A stretch of DNA of 64,000 nt from an uncultured Blautia sp. (lineage in GTDB: Bacteria > Bacillota_A > Clostridia > Lachnospirales > Lachnospiraceae): contig CAJLTE010000007.1 in NCBI GenBank assembly GCA_905209435.1, forward strand, positions 1 to 64,000. The letters run 5' to 3'. The number at the start of each line of letters is the position of its first letter. Positions within the stretch are counted from its first letter, which is position 1. Positions 35,663 through 45,978 of the stretch are shown here, piece after piece. The notes below the pieces were generated by a model. It did not search any database. It was given only the letters and a program-made list of their open reading frames with translations, and had not been told where the DNA came from. The position numbers and the translations under genes were made by a program.

Positions 35663-36652
35663 TTATCCGTCAAATCGTGCTATTACTTCTGCATATTTGC
35701 CAGTTCCTACGGCCACCACACTCATAGCATCCTGCACAGTCAGTGTGCTCACACCTGTTCTCTGCTCAATAAGTGTATCCATACCATGAAGAAGTGCACC
35801 GCCGCCTGTAAGTACGATTCCTCTGTCTACAATATCCGCAGCCAGTTCCGGCGGAGTTTTCTCCAGAACTCCATGTACTGTCTCCACGATCTGACTTGTT
35901 GCATCTTTCAGCGCCACGCGGATCTCCTCCGAAGTAAGTGTCACAGTTTTCGGCAGACCTGTGATTACATTCCGTCCTTTTACTTCCATAGTCCTTGGAT
36001 TTGGTTCTTCGCAGGCAGTTCCGATCTGAATCTTGATCTTTTCTGCCATATCTTCTCCGATAAACAGACCATGATTCTTTCTCACATAATTCAGAATTGC
36101 CTGATTGAATGTATCTCCGGCAACCTTCACAGATGCAGAAACTACTACCCCTGCCAGGGAAATTACCGCAACATCGGAAGTCCCGGCTCCGATATCTACG
36201 ATAAGATTTCCAAACGGTTTCGTTACATCCACACCGGCTCCAATTGCTGCCGCTATGGGTTCCTCCACCATATAAACATCTCTTGCTCCGGCCTGGTAAG
36301 TTGCTTCCTCTACCGCCTTTCTCTCTATCTCCGTGATTCCGCTTGGAACACAGATACTGATCCTTGGCTTGCGGAAAGCCCTCCTGCCTATTGCTCTGGA
36401 TATAAAATATTTCAGCATCTTCTCTGTAACTGTATAATCAACGATCACTCCCTGACGTATTGGCCGAATAACCTCCATATCTGAGGTAATACGTCCCTCC
36501 ATCATACGTGCTTCTTCACCGATAGCACGGATTTTCTCTGTATTCTTATCATAAACTACAATTGAAGGCTCATTTAACACCAGGCCTTTTCCTGTAGAAT
36601 AAGCCAGACTGTTCCTGGTTCCCAGGTCAATTCCAATATCACTTGCAGGCAT
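35663..36652 (-). CDS. mreB: Rod-shape-determining actin homologue MreB/Mbl
   Basis: A 329-residue bacterial actin that organises lateral wall synthesis beneath the membrane. It shows the phosphate-1 loop IGIDLGTRNSLAY, SICVPSGITEIE, the phosphate-2 region VDIGAGTSDVAV and VLTGGGALL. The ATG at 36652 follows AAAGGGGAT; an in-frame extension to 36709 would run into intergenic repeat sequence and lacks a ribosome binding site. No mreC or mreD neighbours, so it is more likely a stand-alone MreB/Mbl paralogue. It lies downstream of uvrA with 163 bp between. Confidence 0.93.
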   Translation of the reverse strand: MPASDIGIDLGTRNSLAYSTGKGLVLNEPSIVVYDKNTEKIRAIGEEARMMEGRITSDMEVIRPIRQGVIVDYTVTEKMLKYFISRAIGRRAFRKPRISICVPSGITEIERKAVEEATYQAGARDVYMVEEPIAAAIGAGVDVTKPFGNLIVDIGAGTSDVAVISLAGVVVSASVKVAGDTFNQAILNYVRKNHGLFIGEDMAEKIKIQIGTACEEPNPRTMEVKGRNVITGLPKTVTLTSEEIRVALKDATSQIVETVHGVLEKTPPELAADIVDRGIVLTGGGALLHGMDTLIEQRTGVSTLTVQDAMSVVAVGTGKYAEVIARFDG

Positions 36653-36689
36653 GGAAATCCCCTTTCTGTTCTTATGTTCTTTATCAATC

Positions 36690-36755
36690 AGGCGGACAAA
36701 AACATCCACTTCACTCCACTGCGCTATACCGAATAGCTACTTAATTCGGTTAGAC
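36690..36755. repeat. Dispersed 3'-end repeat, degenerate copy 2
   Basis: Located between the uvrA stop and the mreB start. CTACTTAATTCGGTTAGAC (36737-36755) matches the end of copy 1 at 16 of 19 positions, and the upstream half resembles 63226-63250. Assignment to the family is less sure than for the other copies. Confidence 0.5.
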
Positions 36756-36815
36756 ACTTTTTACTCAGATAATTATTCTATTATATACAACTTCCGGTCA
36801 AAAGAAAAGCCCTGC

Positions 36816-39659
36816 TTAATCTTCCAGATATTTTTTTACATATTTTCCAGTATAGGAGACTGGTGACTGTACAATTTCTTCAGGGGTTCCCTGGGCTACC
36901 ACAGTTCCTCCTCTGTCACCGCCTTCCGGTCCAATATCAATTATATAATCTGCCGTTTTGATTACGTCCAGATTATGCTCAATGACAACTACTGTATTAC
37001 CGCCTTCTGACAGTCTCTTAAGAATTTCCACCAACTTGTGTACATCTGCAAAATGAAGACCTGTAGTCGGCTCATCCAGAATATATATTGTCTTTCCTGT
37101 GCTTCTTTTACTCAGTTCTGTGGCAAGCTTGATTCTCTGTGCCTCTCCTCCTGATAATTCAGTAGAAGGCTGCCCAAGTCTGATATAGGAAAGCCCTACA
37201 TCATACAATGTCTGGATTTTTCTTTTTATAGAAGGAACATTTTCAAAAAAGGTCAGTGCCTCTTCTACAGTCATGTTAAGCACATCATAAATGCTCTTAT
37301 CCTTATATTTCACTTCAAGGGTCTCTCTGTTGTATCTCTTCCCCTTGCAGACTTCACACGGTACATACACATCCGGAAGGAAATGCATTTCGATCTTAAT
37401 AATGCCGTCACCACTGCAGGCCTCGCATCTGCCTCCCTTTACATTAAAGCTGAAACGTCCCTTTTTATATCCTCTTGCCTTTGCATCTGCTGTTGCTGCA
37501 AAAAGATCTCTGATCTGGTCAAACACGCCTGTATAAGTTGCAGGATTTGACCTCGGCGTACGCCCGATCGGCGACTGATCAATGTTAATAACCTTATCCA
37601 GCTGTTCCACACCAAGAATATCCTTGTGCTTACCAGGGATCACCCTGGCACGATTTAAGTCTCTTGCCAGATGTTTATACAATATTTCATTGATCAGAGA
37701 ACTCTTACCCGAGCCGGAAACACCGGTAATACAGGTCATGATTCCAAGAGGAATTTTCACATCAATATTTTTAAGATTATTCTCCGCTGCACCCTTGACA
37801 GTAAGGAATCCTGTCGGCTTACGTCTTTCAGAAGGTACCGGAATCTTTAATTTTCCGCTCAGATAAGCTCCTGTAATAGAATTCTCATTCTTCATCAGAT
37901 CCTCTGCAGTCCCCATAGCTACCAGCTGTCCGCCATGTTCCCCCGCACCCGGTCCGATATCTACAATACAGTCCGCAGCACGCATAGTATCCTCGTCATG
38001 TTCCACAACAATCAGACTGTTGCCAAGATCACGCAACTTCATCAGAGAACTGAGGAGTCTGTCATTGTCCCTCTGATGAAGTCCGATACTGGGCTCATCC
38101 AGAATATAAGCAACACCTACCAGTCCTGAACCGATCTGAGTAGCCAGACGGATTCTCTGTGCCTCTCCTCCTGACAGTGTTCCTGTTGCACGTCCCAGAG
38201 AAAGATAGTCCAAACCTACATCAGAGAGAAAGCTTACTCTCGCTCTGATTTCTTTCAGAATCTGCTTGCCGATAAGCTGCTGCTGTTCTGAAAGCTGCAT
38301 ATTGGAAAGAAACTCCTTCAGCTTTTCTATCGAAAGATTAGTAATTTCATAAATATTCTTATCTGCCACAGTCACAGCCAGTGACTCTCTCTTTAAACGC
38401 TGACCCTTACATGTTTTACATGGTGTGATGCGCATGAATGATTCATATTCCTGTTTCATAGTATCGGATCCGGTCTCTCTGTAACGCTGTTCCACATTTC
38501 GTATCAACCCCGGAAATGCCACATCATAAACACCCTCTCCACGCTGCCCCTTATAGTAAACCTTAACAGAATGTCCATTGGTTCCATTAATCAGAATATC
38601 CTTGATATTCTCCGGATATTTCTCAAATGGTGTAGCCAGACTGAAATCATATTCTCTGGCAAGTGCATCCAGAATAGCTCTTGAGAAGCTTCCCTCATTT
38701 GTACAGGACTGCCATCCTGTTACCACTATGGCACCTTCCAGAATACTCAGCGACTTATCCGGGATCATCAGATCAATATCAAATTCCATCTTATATCCCA
38801 GACCCAGACAATCCGGGCAGGCACCGAACGGATTATTAAAGGAAAAACTTCTCGGTTCAATCTCATCAATACTTACTCCGCAGTCCGGACAGGAAAAGCT
38901 CTGACTGAAATTATGGATATTTCCGTCCATGGTATCTACCATGAGCAGTCCATCCGCCAGTTCCAGCACGGTCTCGATAGAATCGGAAAGTCTCTTCTCA
39001 ATCCCTGGTTTTACGATCAGACGGTCAACCACAATCTCAATATTATGCTTAATATTCTTATCCAGACTGATCTCCTCTGAAAGTTCATACATGTTTCCAT
39101 CAATCTGCACCCGGACATAGCCGCTCCGCTTCGCATGTTCAAGAAGCTTGGCATGGGTTCCCTTACGTCCTCTCACAACAGGAGCAAGCAGCTGAATCTT
39201 CGTTCTCTCGGGAAAGGCCATAATACTGTCTACCATCTGATCAACAGTCTGTTTCTTAATCTCCCTTCCACACTTTGGACAATGTGGTATACCCACTCTG
39301 GCATACAGAAGTCGAAAATAATCATATATCTCTGTCACAGTTCCTACTGTAGAACGTGGATTACGGTTAGTAGATTTCTGATCAATGGAGATTGCCGGCG
39401 GCAGACCTTCGATGCTCTCAACATCCGGTTTCTCCATCTGTCCAAGGAACTGTCTCGCATAGGAAGATAAAGATTCCATATAACGTCTCTGGCCCTCTGC
39501 ATAAATAGTATCAAAAGCCAGCGAAGACTTACCGGAACCGCTCAGTCCGGTAAGCACTACAAACTTGTCCCTGGGAATATCCACACTTAAATTCTTAAGA
39601 TTATTGACATTCGCTCCTCTGATTCTGATAAATTGTTTCTTCATTATATCTGCGGCCAT
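36816..39659 (-). CDS. uvrA: Excinuclease ABC subunit A
   Basis: Damage-recognition ATPase of nucleotide excision repair, 947 residues. Two ABC modules are visible: Walker [11 protein letters not shown] near residue 35 and [10 protein letters not shown] near 646, with signature LSGGEAQRI in both halves, and zinc-binding clusters CPKCG, CPDCG and the CEACSGDG...CEVC pair. Of two adjacent ATG codons, the second (39659) is preferred because GGGAGG sits six bases before it. It is transcribed from its own promoter, which carries a GAAC-N4-GTTC box, so SOS control is expected. uvrB and uvrC are not in the window. Confidence 0.97.
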   Translation of the reverse strand: MAADIMKKQFIRIRGANVNNLKNLSVDIPRDKFVVLTGLSGSGKSSLAFDTIYAEGQRRYMESLSSYARQFLGQMEKPDVESIEGLPPAISIDQKSTNRNPRSTVGTVTEIYDYFRLLYARVGIPHCPKCGREIKKQTVDQMVDSIMAFPERTKIQLLAPVVRGRKGTHAKLLEHAKRSGYVRVQIDGNMYELSEEISLDKNIKHNIEIVVDRLIVKPGIEKRLSDSIETVLELADGLLMVDTMDGNIHNFSQSFSCPDCGVSIDEIEPRSFSFNNPFGACPDCLGLGYKMEFDIDLMIPDKSLSILEGAIVVTGWQSCTNEGSFSRAILDALAREYDFSLATPFEKYPENIKDILINGTNGHSVKVYYKGQRGEGVYDVAFPGLIRNVEQRYRETGSDTMKQEYESFMRITPCKTCKGQRLKRESLAVTVADKNIYEITNLSIEKLKEFLSNMQLSEQQQLIGKQILKEIRARVSFLSDVGLDYLSLGRATGTLSGGEAQRIRLATQIGSGLVGVAYILDEPSIGLHQRDNDRLLSSLMKLRDLGNSLIVVEHDEDTMRAADCIVDIGPGAGEHGGQLVAMGTAEDLMKNENSITGAYLSGKLKIPVPSERRKPTGFLTVKGAAENNLKNIDVKIPLGIMTCITGVSGSGKSSLINEILYKHLARDLNRARVIPGKHKDILGVEQLDKVINIDQSPIGRTPRSNPATYTGVFDQIRDLFAATADAKARGYKKGRFSFNVKGGRCEACSGDGIIKIEMHFLPDVYVPCEVCKGKRYNRETLEVKYKDKSIYDVLNMTVEEALTFFENVPSIKRKIQTLYDVGLSYIRLGQPSTELSGGEAQRIKLATELSKRSTGKTIYILDEPTTGLHFADVHKLVEILKRLSEGGNTVVVIEHNLDVIKTADYIIDIGPEGGDRGGTVVAQGTPEEIVQSPVSYTGKYVKKYLED

Positions 39660-39748
39660 CATATGCCTCCCGTTTCTTATTAATAAGAATGCTGTATCTT
39701 AAAAATCCTGAATATTTTCGCATTCCGTCTATCCGTAAATTTGTTTTC

Positions 39749-39777
39749 AGTATAATATAAGAACATTTGTTCGTCAA
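39749..39777 (-). promoter_or_regulatory. uvrA promoter with LexA (SOS) box
   Basis: On the minus strand TTGACG (39777-39772) and TATACT (39754-39749) are 17 bp apart. The spacer contains GAACAAATGTTC (39772-39761), a perfect GAAC-N4-GTTC Firmicute LexA/DinR site abutting the -35. Binding there would block RNA polymerase. Start codon is 90 bp downstream. Confidence 0.85.
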
Positions 39778-39782
39778 GGCGT

Positions 39783-40919
39783 TTACAACAAAAAATCTGC
39801 CATAACCGAATTGCTCACATGAATCCCGGCTCTGCTAAGAAAAATCCTGCCGTTCTTTTCCTGTAATAATCCCATGGATTCATATTTTTTCAAAACATCT
39901 CCATATATCTGCTCTATACAGCATCCAAAAATCTGCTCAAAATCTGTCCTTGCAACTCCCTCTGTCATACGAAGTCCCAGAAACATAAATTCTGCCATTT
40001 CATCCTCCCTGCTAAGAATCGGCTCTCTTTCTCTGATCAGTTCGGGACTGAAACTGTTTTCCAGATACTTCTTTCTGTCGGCTGTATTGGAAAAACGTTC
40101 TTTTCCATAAAGAGAGGAGGCGCCAAGTCCAAATCCCAGATAATCCTGTCTGGTCCAGTATCCCACATTATGTCTGCAGGCCATGCCTCTCTTTGCATAA
40201 TTGGAAATTTCATACTGCTTATAGCCATATTCTTTCAAAATCCGTGCAGTTGCTTCATACATATTGTATTCCGTATCCTCATCGGGCAGATTCAGTTGCC
40301 GGGCAGCAAAAGGCGTTCCCTCCTCAATGATCAGGCTGTACGCAGATATATGTTCAGGTTCAAGCTCTGCTACAGTACGCAGATTTTTTTCCCATCCTTT
40401 ATAGGTCTGATCGGGAATCGCACTCATAAGATCTACATTGATATTATCAAATCCTGCTTTCCTTGCTTTTTTATAGGTTTCCAGAAACTGCTCATAATTA
40501 TGAATTCTTCCAAGGATTTTTAACTCCCGGTCATCCGGTGACTGCAGTCCGATGCTCAGGCGGTTGATGCCATAATCTCTGTATGCCTGAAGTTTCCCGT
40601 AATCTGCTGTTCCGGGATTTGCTTCTATAGTGATTTCAGCATCGTTCTGTATCTGAAACTTATTTCTTATTCTGTTTAAAATTTCTCCAATGAATCCGGC
40701 ATCCAAAACAGAAGGAGTGCCCCCTCCAATAAATATAGAGGATACACTCCTTCCTTTACCTTCCTTTACTGCATCAATCTCTCTAAGCAATGCCTGCACA
40801 TAATCAGACTGCTCCTCAGGGCCTGAAGGACCCGAAAGGAAGTCACAGTAGTCACATTTTTTAACACAAAATGGAATATGGATGTAGATTTCAATGGGAG
40901 AAGCTATACCATTTCTCAT
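39783..40919 (-). CDS. hemW: HemW, radical SAM heme chaperone
   Basis: A 378-residue radical SAM protein related to HemN. The iron-sulfur motif CVKKCDYCDF (near residues 17-26) follows YIHIPFC, and the SAM-binding IFIGGGTPS, EANPG and NRLSIGLQS segments are present. It lacks the HemN N-terminal extension, so it is the heme-binding chaperone HemW rather than coproporphyrinogen oxidase. The gene follows lepA with only a small lipoprotein gene between, the same order as in Bacillus (lepA-hemW). Confidence 0.93.
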   Translation of the reverse strand: MRNGIASPIEIYIHIPFCVKKCDYCDFLSGPSGPEEQSDYVQALLREIDAVKEGKGRSVSSIFIGGGTPSVLDAGFIGEILNRIRNKFQIQNDAEITIEANPGTADYGKLQAYRDYGINRLSIGLQSPDDRELKILGRIHNYEQFLETYKKARKAGFDNINVDLMSAIPDQTYKGWEKNLRTVAELEPEHISAYSLIIEEGTPFAARQLNLPDEDTEYNMYEATARILKEYGYKQYEISNYAKRGMACRHNVGYWTRQDYLGFGLGASSLYGKERFSNTADRKKYLENSFSPELIREREPILSREDEMAEFMFLGLRMTEGVARTDFEQIFGCCIEQIYGDVLKKYESMGLLQEKNGRIFLSRAGIHVSNSVMADFLL

Positions 40920-40925
40920 TCCATT

Positions 40926-41225
40926 TCAATCTCCTGTCTTCACATCTGCGCTGTTGTCATTTCCACTGTCAGATGTATCTGTCTCAGCAGATTCATCCTG
41001 CTCTGCAAGATATCCGTTGACCATGGTCAGATTTCCGTTTGTAGTAACTGCATCAGCATTTATCTGATCCGGATCAGGTGTAGGTGTCACATTCACAGGT
41101 GCCAGACTAATCTGAATCACCTGCGAAGAGGCTTCATCTGTCGCTTTAGTCTTTCCACATCCAGAAACAGTAATACACAGCAAGACCATACACAGCACAA
41201 TTATTTTTTGTTTACTTTTCATCAT
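40926..41225 (-). CDS. Small predicted lipoprotein
   Basis: A protein of about 99 residues with a basic N-terminus, hydrophobic stretch (IIVLCMVLLCIT) and lipobox VSGC, so it should be lipid-modified at that Cys and anchored outside the membrane. The mature part is short, Thr/Asp-rich and acidic, with no recognised domain. The start is unsure: ATG codons at 41225 and 41222 and a TTG at 41237 are all in frame and none has a strong ribosome binding site. It lies between lepA and hemW, seven bases from hemW. Confidence 0.65.
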   Translation of the reverse strand: MMKSKQKIIVLCMVLLCITVSGCGKTKATDEASSQVIQISLAPVNVTPTPDPDQINADAVTTNGNLTMVNGYLAEQDESAETDTSDSGNDNSADVKTGD

Positions 41226-41271
41226 AAAATATATCAACTCTCTGTCAGTATACCGCTGTCATAATACGTAC

Positions 41272-43080
41272 CTATTTATCATCAAGCTTCAATACACTCA
41301 TAAACGCCTTCTGCGGAATCTCTACATTTCCTACCTGGCGCATACGTTTCTTACCTTCCTTCTGTTTCTCCAGAAGTTTCTTCTTACGGGAAATATCACC
41401 GCCATAACACTTGGCAAGTACATCTTTACGCATAGCTCTTACTGTCTCTCTCGCAATGATCTTGCTTCCGATCGCTGCCTGAATCGGGATTTCAAAGAGC
41501 TGACGCGGAATTTCTTCTTTCAGCTTCTCGCACATCTTGCGGCCACGTTCGTAAGCGGTGTCTGCATGTACGATGAAAGAAAGTGCATCCACTTCTTCTT
41601 TATTTACCAGAATATCCAGCTTCACAAGTTCACTGCGCTCATAACCACAGAGTTCATAATCCAGAGAAGCATAACCTCTGGAACGAGATTTCAGGGCATC
41701 AAAGAAGTCATAGATAATCTCATTTAACGGAAGTTTATATTTCAGGAGCGCACGGGTTTCTTCCATATAATCCATTCCAAGATACTGGCCTCTTCGTTCC
41801 TGACAGAGATCCATGATCGCACCGATAAATTCTGTTGTTACCATAATCTCAGCATTGACCATCGGCTCTTCCATATATTCAATTTCTGACGGATCAGGCA
41901 GATTACTTGGATTTGTCAGGTTAATGACTTCGCCGTTTGTCTTGTGAACTTTATAAATAACACCCGGAGCTGTAGTCACAAGATCAAGATTGTATTCTCT
42001 TTCCAGACGTTCCTGAATAATCTCAAGATGAAGAAGTCCGAGGAAACCACAGCGGAAACCAAAACCAAGAGCTACAGATGTCTCCGGCTCATAGAAAAGA
42101 GAAGCATCATTGAGCTGAAGTTTCTCAAGCGCATCTCTTAGATCTCCGTATTTGGCACCATCTGCAGGATATAATCCGCAATATACCATTGGATTTACCT
42201 TCTTATATCCAGGAAGTGCTTCTGCACATGGTCTGTCTTTGTCTGTAACAGTATCGCCTACACGTGTGTCACCAAGGTTCTTGATGCTGGCTGTAATGTA
42301 GCCTACCATACCTGCAGTAAGTTCATCACATGGGATAAACTGGCCTGCACCAAAATATCCTACTTCTACAACTTCTGTAGTAAAGCCGGTTGCCATCATA
42401 TGAATCTGAGTGCCTCTTTTAACACGGCCGTCCATAACGCGACAGAATACAATAACACCTTTATAGGCATCATAAACAGAGTCAAAGATCAGCGCCTTCA
42501 AAGGAGCATTTACATCTCCGTGTGGCGCAGGAATCTTGGTTACGATCTGTTCAAGTACTTCTTCTACATTCAGACCTGTTTTTGCGGAAATTCTGGGTGC
42601 ATCATGAGCTTCGAGACCGATAACATCTTCGATCTCGTTTACTACCCGATCAGGTTCCGCACTTGGCAGGTCGATTTTGTTGATAACCGGAAGTACATCC
42701 AGATCATGATCAAGCGCAAGATATACGTTGGCAAGAGTCTGGGCTTCAATTCCCTGTGCTGCATCTACTACCAGAATTGCACCGTCACAGGCCGCAAGAC
42801 TTCTGGATACTTCGTAGTTGAAATCGACATGTCCTGGTGTATCGATAAGATTGAAAATATATTCTTCACCGTCTTTAGCTTTATACACGATCCTGACTGC
42901 CTGAGATTTGATAGTGATTCCTCGTTCTCTCTCCAGGTCCATATTGTCCAGTACCTGTGACTGCATTTCACGCTCTGTCAATGTACCGGTCATCTCGATA
43001 ATTCGGTCGGCAAGAGTTGATTTGCCGTGGTCTATATGTGCAATAATACAGAAATTTCTGATTTTCTTCTGATCTATCAT
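41272..43080 (-). CDS. lepA: Elongation factor 4 (LepA)
   Basis: A 602-residue translational GTPase that acts on stalled ribosomes. G1 [10 protein letters not shown]2/G3 RGITIKSQ and DTPGHVDF, and G4 NKIDLPSA are present, followed by the EF-G-like domains and the LepA-specific C-terminal domain with [23 protein letters not shown] (two overlapping short motifs). Full length. It sits between spoIIP and hemW as in Bacillus. Confidence 0.97.
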   Translation of the reverse strand: MIDQKKIRNFCIIAHIDHGKSTLADRIIEMTGTLTEREMQSQVLDNMDLERERGITIKSQAVRIVYKAKDGEEYIFNLIDTPGHVDFNYEVSRSLAACDGAILVVDAAQGIEAQTLANVYLALDHDLDVLPVINKIDLPSAEPDRVVNEIEDVIGLEAHDAPRISAKTGLNVEEVLEQIVTKIPAPHGDVNAPLKALIFDSVYDAYKGVIVFCRVMDGRVKRGTQIHMMATGFTTEVVEVGYFGAGQFIPCDELTAGMVGYITASIKNLGDTRVGDTVTDKDRPCAEALPGYKKVNPMVYCGLYPADGAKYGDLRDALEKLQLNDASLFYEPETSVALGFGFRCGFLGLLHLEIIQERLEREYNLDLVTTAPGVIYKVHKTNGEVINLTNPSNLPDPSEIEYMEEPMVNAEIMVTTEFIGAIMDLCQERRGQYLGMDYMEETRALLKYKLPLNEIIYDFFDALKSRSRGYASLDYELCGYERSELVKLDILVNKEEVDALSFIVHADTAYERGRKMCEKLKEEIPRQLFEIPIQAAIGSKIIARETVRAMRKDVLAKCYGGDISRKKKLLEKQKEGKKRMRQVGNVEIPQKAFMSVLKLDDK

Positions 43081-43265
43081 TCAGGAATTCCCTCCTACTA
43101 TTTCCTGTTCTTTCGGCCCGTTTTCAGATCCGGCCCTCTTTAATTGGTTAATTGCTAATTAAGAATTATATCACAGCCCCGGTTACTTTGTCACGTATTT
43201 ATTACACTCTGAAGTGAATATACAGAGTAACCATCCAACTCTCTATTCAGTGGCCATTTTACAGG

Positions 43266-43293
43266 TTGTATCTGCCTTTTATTATGGTATAAT
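43266..43293 (+). promoter_or_regulatory. Predicted promoter of the secreted FN3/Ig-like gene
   Basis: TTGTAT (43266-43271), 16-bp spacer and TATAAT (43288-43293) with an extended -10 TGG immediately before it. The transcript leader would be about 95 bases long. Confidence 0.6.
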
Positions 43294-43336
43294 TATGGTA
43301 GAGCTGCTTTGCAGCGGAGCAATTCGTAAATATCAA

Positions 43337-43366
43337 GTTAGGAGCAAAATATCTTTTGCCCCTAAC
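43337..43366 (+). promoter_or_regulatory. Leader hairpin before the FN3/Ig-like gene
   Basis: GTTAGGAGCAAAA (43337-43349) and TTTTGCCCCTAAC (43354-43366) form a 13-bp stem with one mismatch and a TATC loop. It lies 14 bases before the AAGGAGG ribosome binding site and has no T run, so it looks like a 5' stabiliser or a regulatory stem rather than a terminator. Confidence 0.5.
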
Positions 43367-43394
43367 ATCATAATCTATCCAAGGAGGACTCTCT

Positions 43395-44507
43395 ATGAAG
43401 AAAAAGTTGAAAAAGATTCTCTGCTGTCTGACTGCCGGACTGATGATGCTTACCGCCTCTCCCCAGACCGGTTTCATAACTGAAATTACTCCCTGTCAGG
43501 TTCAGGCTGCCCAGGCAGTTCCTTCCACCCCTCGTCTGCTTTCCCTAAAAACCCAGGGCAAAAGCACTCTGATATTAAGATGGAAAGCTGTACCTGAAGC
43601 TACCGGCTACCGGATCTACCGCAAAACTTCAGATACAAAATGGAAAAAGGTGAAAGATATTTTCAGCCAAAGCCAGACATCTTTTACTGATACCTCTGTC
43701 ACCTTCGGCGAAAAATATACCTACACTGTGAAAGCATTTATCAAAAAGAGTGGAACTCTCACCTGGAGCAGTTATAATCGCGAAGGGCTCTCCATGGTTG
43801 CAGGCCTGAATCAGTTGAAACTGAATCGGACAAACCTTGAGCTGCAGACAGGACAAAGATATACCCTGAAACTGGCTGATACCAAACAGATTCCTGTCTG
43901 GAAATCCAGCAGCAAAAATATAGCTGTGGTATCCACCAGCGGCAGAGTCGTTGCCAAGAATCCGGGTACTGCAAAGATCACTGCAACTCTCTGCGGAAAA
44001 ATTTTTACCTGCACAGTTACAGTACAGGGTTCTTCCGTATATAATAAATACTCTGCACAATACACTAAAGTGAGAAATTATCTGAAAACTAAAGGAACCA
44101 AGGATGGTTCCGACTGGTATGTTGCATATGAAGATGGTCATTTTGGCTATTATTTAATCTGCGATAACAAAACAGACGGTATCACTCTCTCATGTGACTA
44201 TCCGGTAGGAGACACTGAAGATGTCTATTCAATAGTACAGCTTTATATTGATTGTCTTCATACCTATAACAGCAAAGTATTTATGCATTTAGAATCGAAT
44301 AATATGAGCATGGATACCTGGGCATCTCTTGATGTCAGATCTTCCGGCAAACTGACTTTCTATTATAGTAATGGTAAAAAAGCTGACAGTGATGTTCAGA
44401 ACCTTGGCAACACATTATTTGAAGTTATGCTGGACGGCTGCAACCAGGTTCTGAAAAAAACCGTAAAACTCTCACTCAAACAGCTTGGTGTTTCTTATAC
44501 CGCTTAA
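43395..44507 (+). CDS. Secreted FN3 plus bacterial Ig-like (Big2) domain protein
   Basis: A 370-residue exported protein of unknown function. Signal peptide (about residues 1-37), a fibronectin type III domain (about 45-125, with LILRWKAVPEATGYRIYRK and a following YTYTVKAF), a Big2-type domain (about 135-210, with VWKSSSKNIAVVSTSGRV and AKNPGTAKITATL) and a C-terminal region of about 160 residues that I do not recognise. The ATG at 43395 follows AAGGAGG. No sortase motif or wall-binding repeats are visible, so it is probably secreted or loosely associated. It interrupts the otherwise minus-strand spoIIP-lepA order. Confidence 0.85.
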   Translation: MKKKLKKILCCLTAGLMMLTASPQTGFITEITPCQVQAAQAVPSTPRLLSLKTQGKSTLILRWKAVPEATGYRIYRKTSDTKWKKVKDIFSQSQTSFTDTSVTFGEKYTYTVKAFIKKSGTLTWSSYNREGLSMVAGLNQLKLNRTNLELQTGQRYTLKLADTKQIPVWKSSSKNIAVVSTSGRVVAKNPGTAKITATLCGKIFTCTVTVQGSSVYNKYSAQYTKVRNYLKTKGTKDGSDWYVAYEDGHFGYYLICDNKTDGITLSCDYPVGDTEDVYSIVQLYIDCLHTYNSKVFMHLESNNMSMDTWASLDVRSSGKLTFYYSNGKKADSDVQNLGNTLFEVMLDGCNQVLKKTVKLSLKQLGVSYTA

Positions 44508-44537
44508 CAACAACCTCGCAATATAATAATTTCATAA

Positions 44538-45821
44538 TTATCCCTGCAGTACTTTGTTGAGGACATCTGCAAATGGCTCCATAGCGTTCTTCACTTCCTG
44601 GACAGTATTGGTCTGTGCACCTGCTTCCAGGAGGATAGAACGTGGTCGGAAATGGAGATTATAGCGGTAACCGGCAAGGTAGATCCCTCGATAAAATTCA
44701 GGATAGTATTGAGCAGCCTGGTATTCTAACTGAAAAGAGAATGCCAGGTTTTGTTGTATGTAGGGATTAGGCAGATAATCCAGCGAACCTCTGGCTGTAG
44801 TATAGCTCAATCCGTTATAAAAAAGGATCTGGGCAGTTGGTTTTCCGTTTATTTCCGTTACAAGGCGGCGGTCCTCAGGGACACCATCACGATGAAGATC
44901 TATAATTACCTGAATATTAGGATTCTCCTGTAAATATGGTTCCAGATAATCACGGGCATAGTCATAAGCCGCGCTGCGGTCAAGCTCACCGGAAGCCATA
45001 TCAAATTGCTCTTTCAGATGAATCACCTGATATCCGTAAGTTTCCGTAAGCAGCCGGGTAAGGTAATCTCCGACTCCCACAATCGTGTCCGCTTCTTCTC
45101 CTTCCCTGGAATCAGCAAAGGTTTCCTGAGAGTGACTGTGATAGATTAGAATCTGGGGTGTTTCGGTATCTTTGGATATCTTTAAATCCTGCTTCAGAAA
45201 GTCTTCTGCATTGATCTGAACAGCATCTGCTTCTGTATTAGAATCTACAATGTAGAATTGCCCAAGAAGATAATCATAGTCTGCCAATTTCGCAGGAGAC
45301 AAATCTATTTCCGGATGAGGCAGCACTGCCGCCAGAGTTTCTGCGGAATCATGAAAATCCGGTTCCTCGGATGTTGACAGTTCCGGTATTTTCCCGGATT
45401 GCACTGTCTCATCTGATGCAGGCGTTTCTTCAGGCTCTGGGGTTTCCACAGGTACTTCCGTTTCTTCAGGCTCTGGAGTTTCCGTTGGTGCTTCCGTCTC
45501 TTCAGGCTCTGGAGTTTCCGTTGGTACTTCCATTTCTTCAGGCTCTGGAGTTTCTTTTGATACTGGTGTCATCTCGGCTTCAGCTTTTATCAGTTCCGAC
45601 TGAGCCTGTCTTCCCAGATACTTTCCGTTTTCTCCTGCAATTTTTTCGTAGGTTTCCTGATCTTCATAGGAATGTACCTGGGTCTTTTCTTCCAGAAAGC
45701 GGTACAAGGGCAGATGCCTGTACACATTTTCTCCTGTAAAAAGTGCACCCGGCAGTACCGCCAGAGTTGCAAAAAAGCACATACTCAGCACAATGCAGAA
45801 CGCTTTCTGAAAGTTTGTCAC
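44538..45821 (-). CDS. spoIIP: Stage II sporulation protein P
   Basis: Membrane-anchored peptidoglycan amidase/endopeptidase that acts with SpoIID and SpoIIM in engulfment. An N-terminal helix (about residues 8-28) is followed by a long acidic Pro/Glu/Thr linker and the SpoIIP domain with ILIYHSHSQETF near residue 229, VIDLHRDG near 310 and ILLEAGAQTNT near the end. GTG at 45821 is preferred because AGAGG lies eight bases upstream; an in-frame GTG at 45830 sits too close to that signal. It lies between gpr and lepA, the conserved Firmicute order. Confidence 0.93.
   Translation of the reverse strand: MTNFQKAFCIVLSMCFFATLAVLPGALFTGENVYRHLPLYRFLEEKTQVHSYEDQETYEKIAGENGKYLGRQAQSELIKAEAEMTPVSKETPEPEEMEVPTETPEPEETEAPTETPEPEETEVPVETPEPEETPASDETVQSGKIPELSTSEEPDFHDSAETLAAVLPHPEIDLSPAKLADYDYLLGQFYIVDSNTEADAVQINAEDFLKQDLKISKDTETPQILIYHSHSQETFADSREGEEADTIVGVGDYLTRLLTETYGYQVIHLKEQFDMASGELDRSAAYDYARDYLEPYLQENPNIQVIIDLHRDGVPEDRRLVTEINGKPTAQILFYNGLSYTTARGSLDYLPNPYIQQNLAFSFQLEYQAAQYYPEFYRGIYLAGYRYNLHFRPRSILLEAGAQTNTVQEVKNAMEPFADVLNKVLQG
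45427..45552 (-). repeat. 36-bp in-frame tandem repeat in the spoIIP linker
   Basis: About three and a half copies of a 12-residue unit of the form EE-T-E-V-P-T-E-T-P-E-P. It extends the spacer between the membrane anchor and the catalytic domain. Confidence 0.8.
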
Positions 45822-45978
45822 ATGGATCACCTCTTGACTTATCCTATGTCCATGTCTTCCTGTTTATACACAGTTCATTATGTCAGATATTCTTTCATTA
45901 TTTACAATTGTTTTATTTATGGCATTCTTATCAGGCATTATAAGCCAAATCCGCATTCCCTTATTGATCCAGATTTTC

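Larger units (their letters stand above)
43081..43394. other. 314-bp divergent intergenic region
   Basis: Separates lepA (minus) from the secreted FN3-like protein (plus). It contains a plus-strand promoter, a GCTGC-TTT-GCAGC hairpin at 43303-43315 and a 13-bp leader hairpin, listed separately. No open reading frame of interest was found. Confidence 0.6.

Noticed and set aside
39783..40919. Coproporphyrinogen III oxidase HemN
   Set aside because: The N-terminal extension of HemN is absent and the gene is next to lepA as hemW is in Bacillus.
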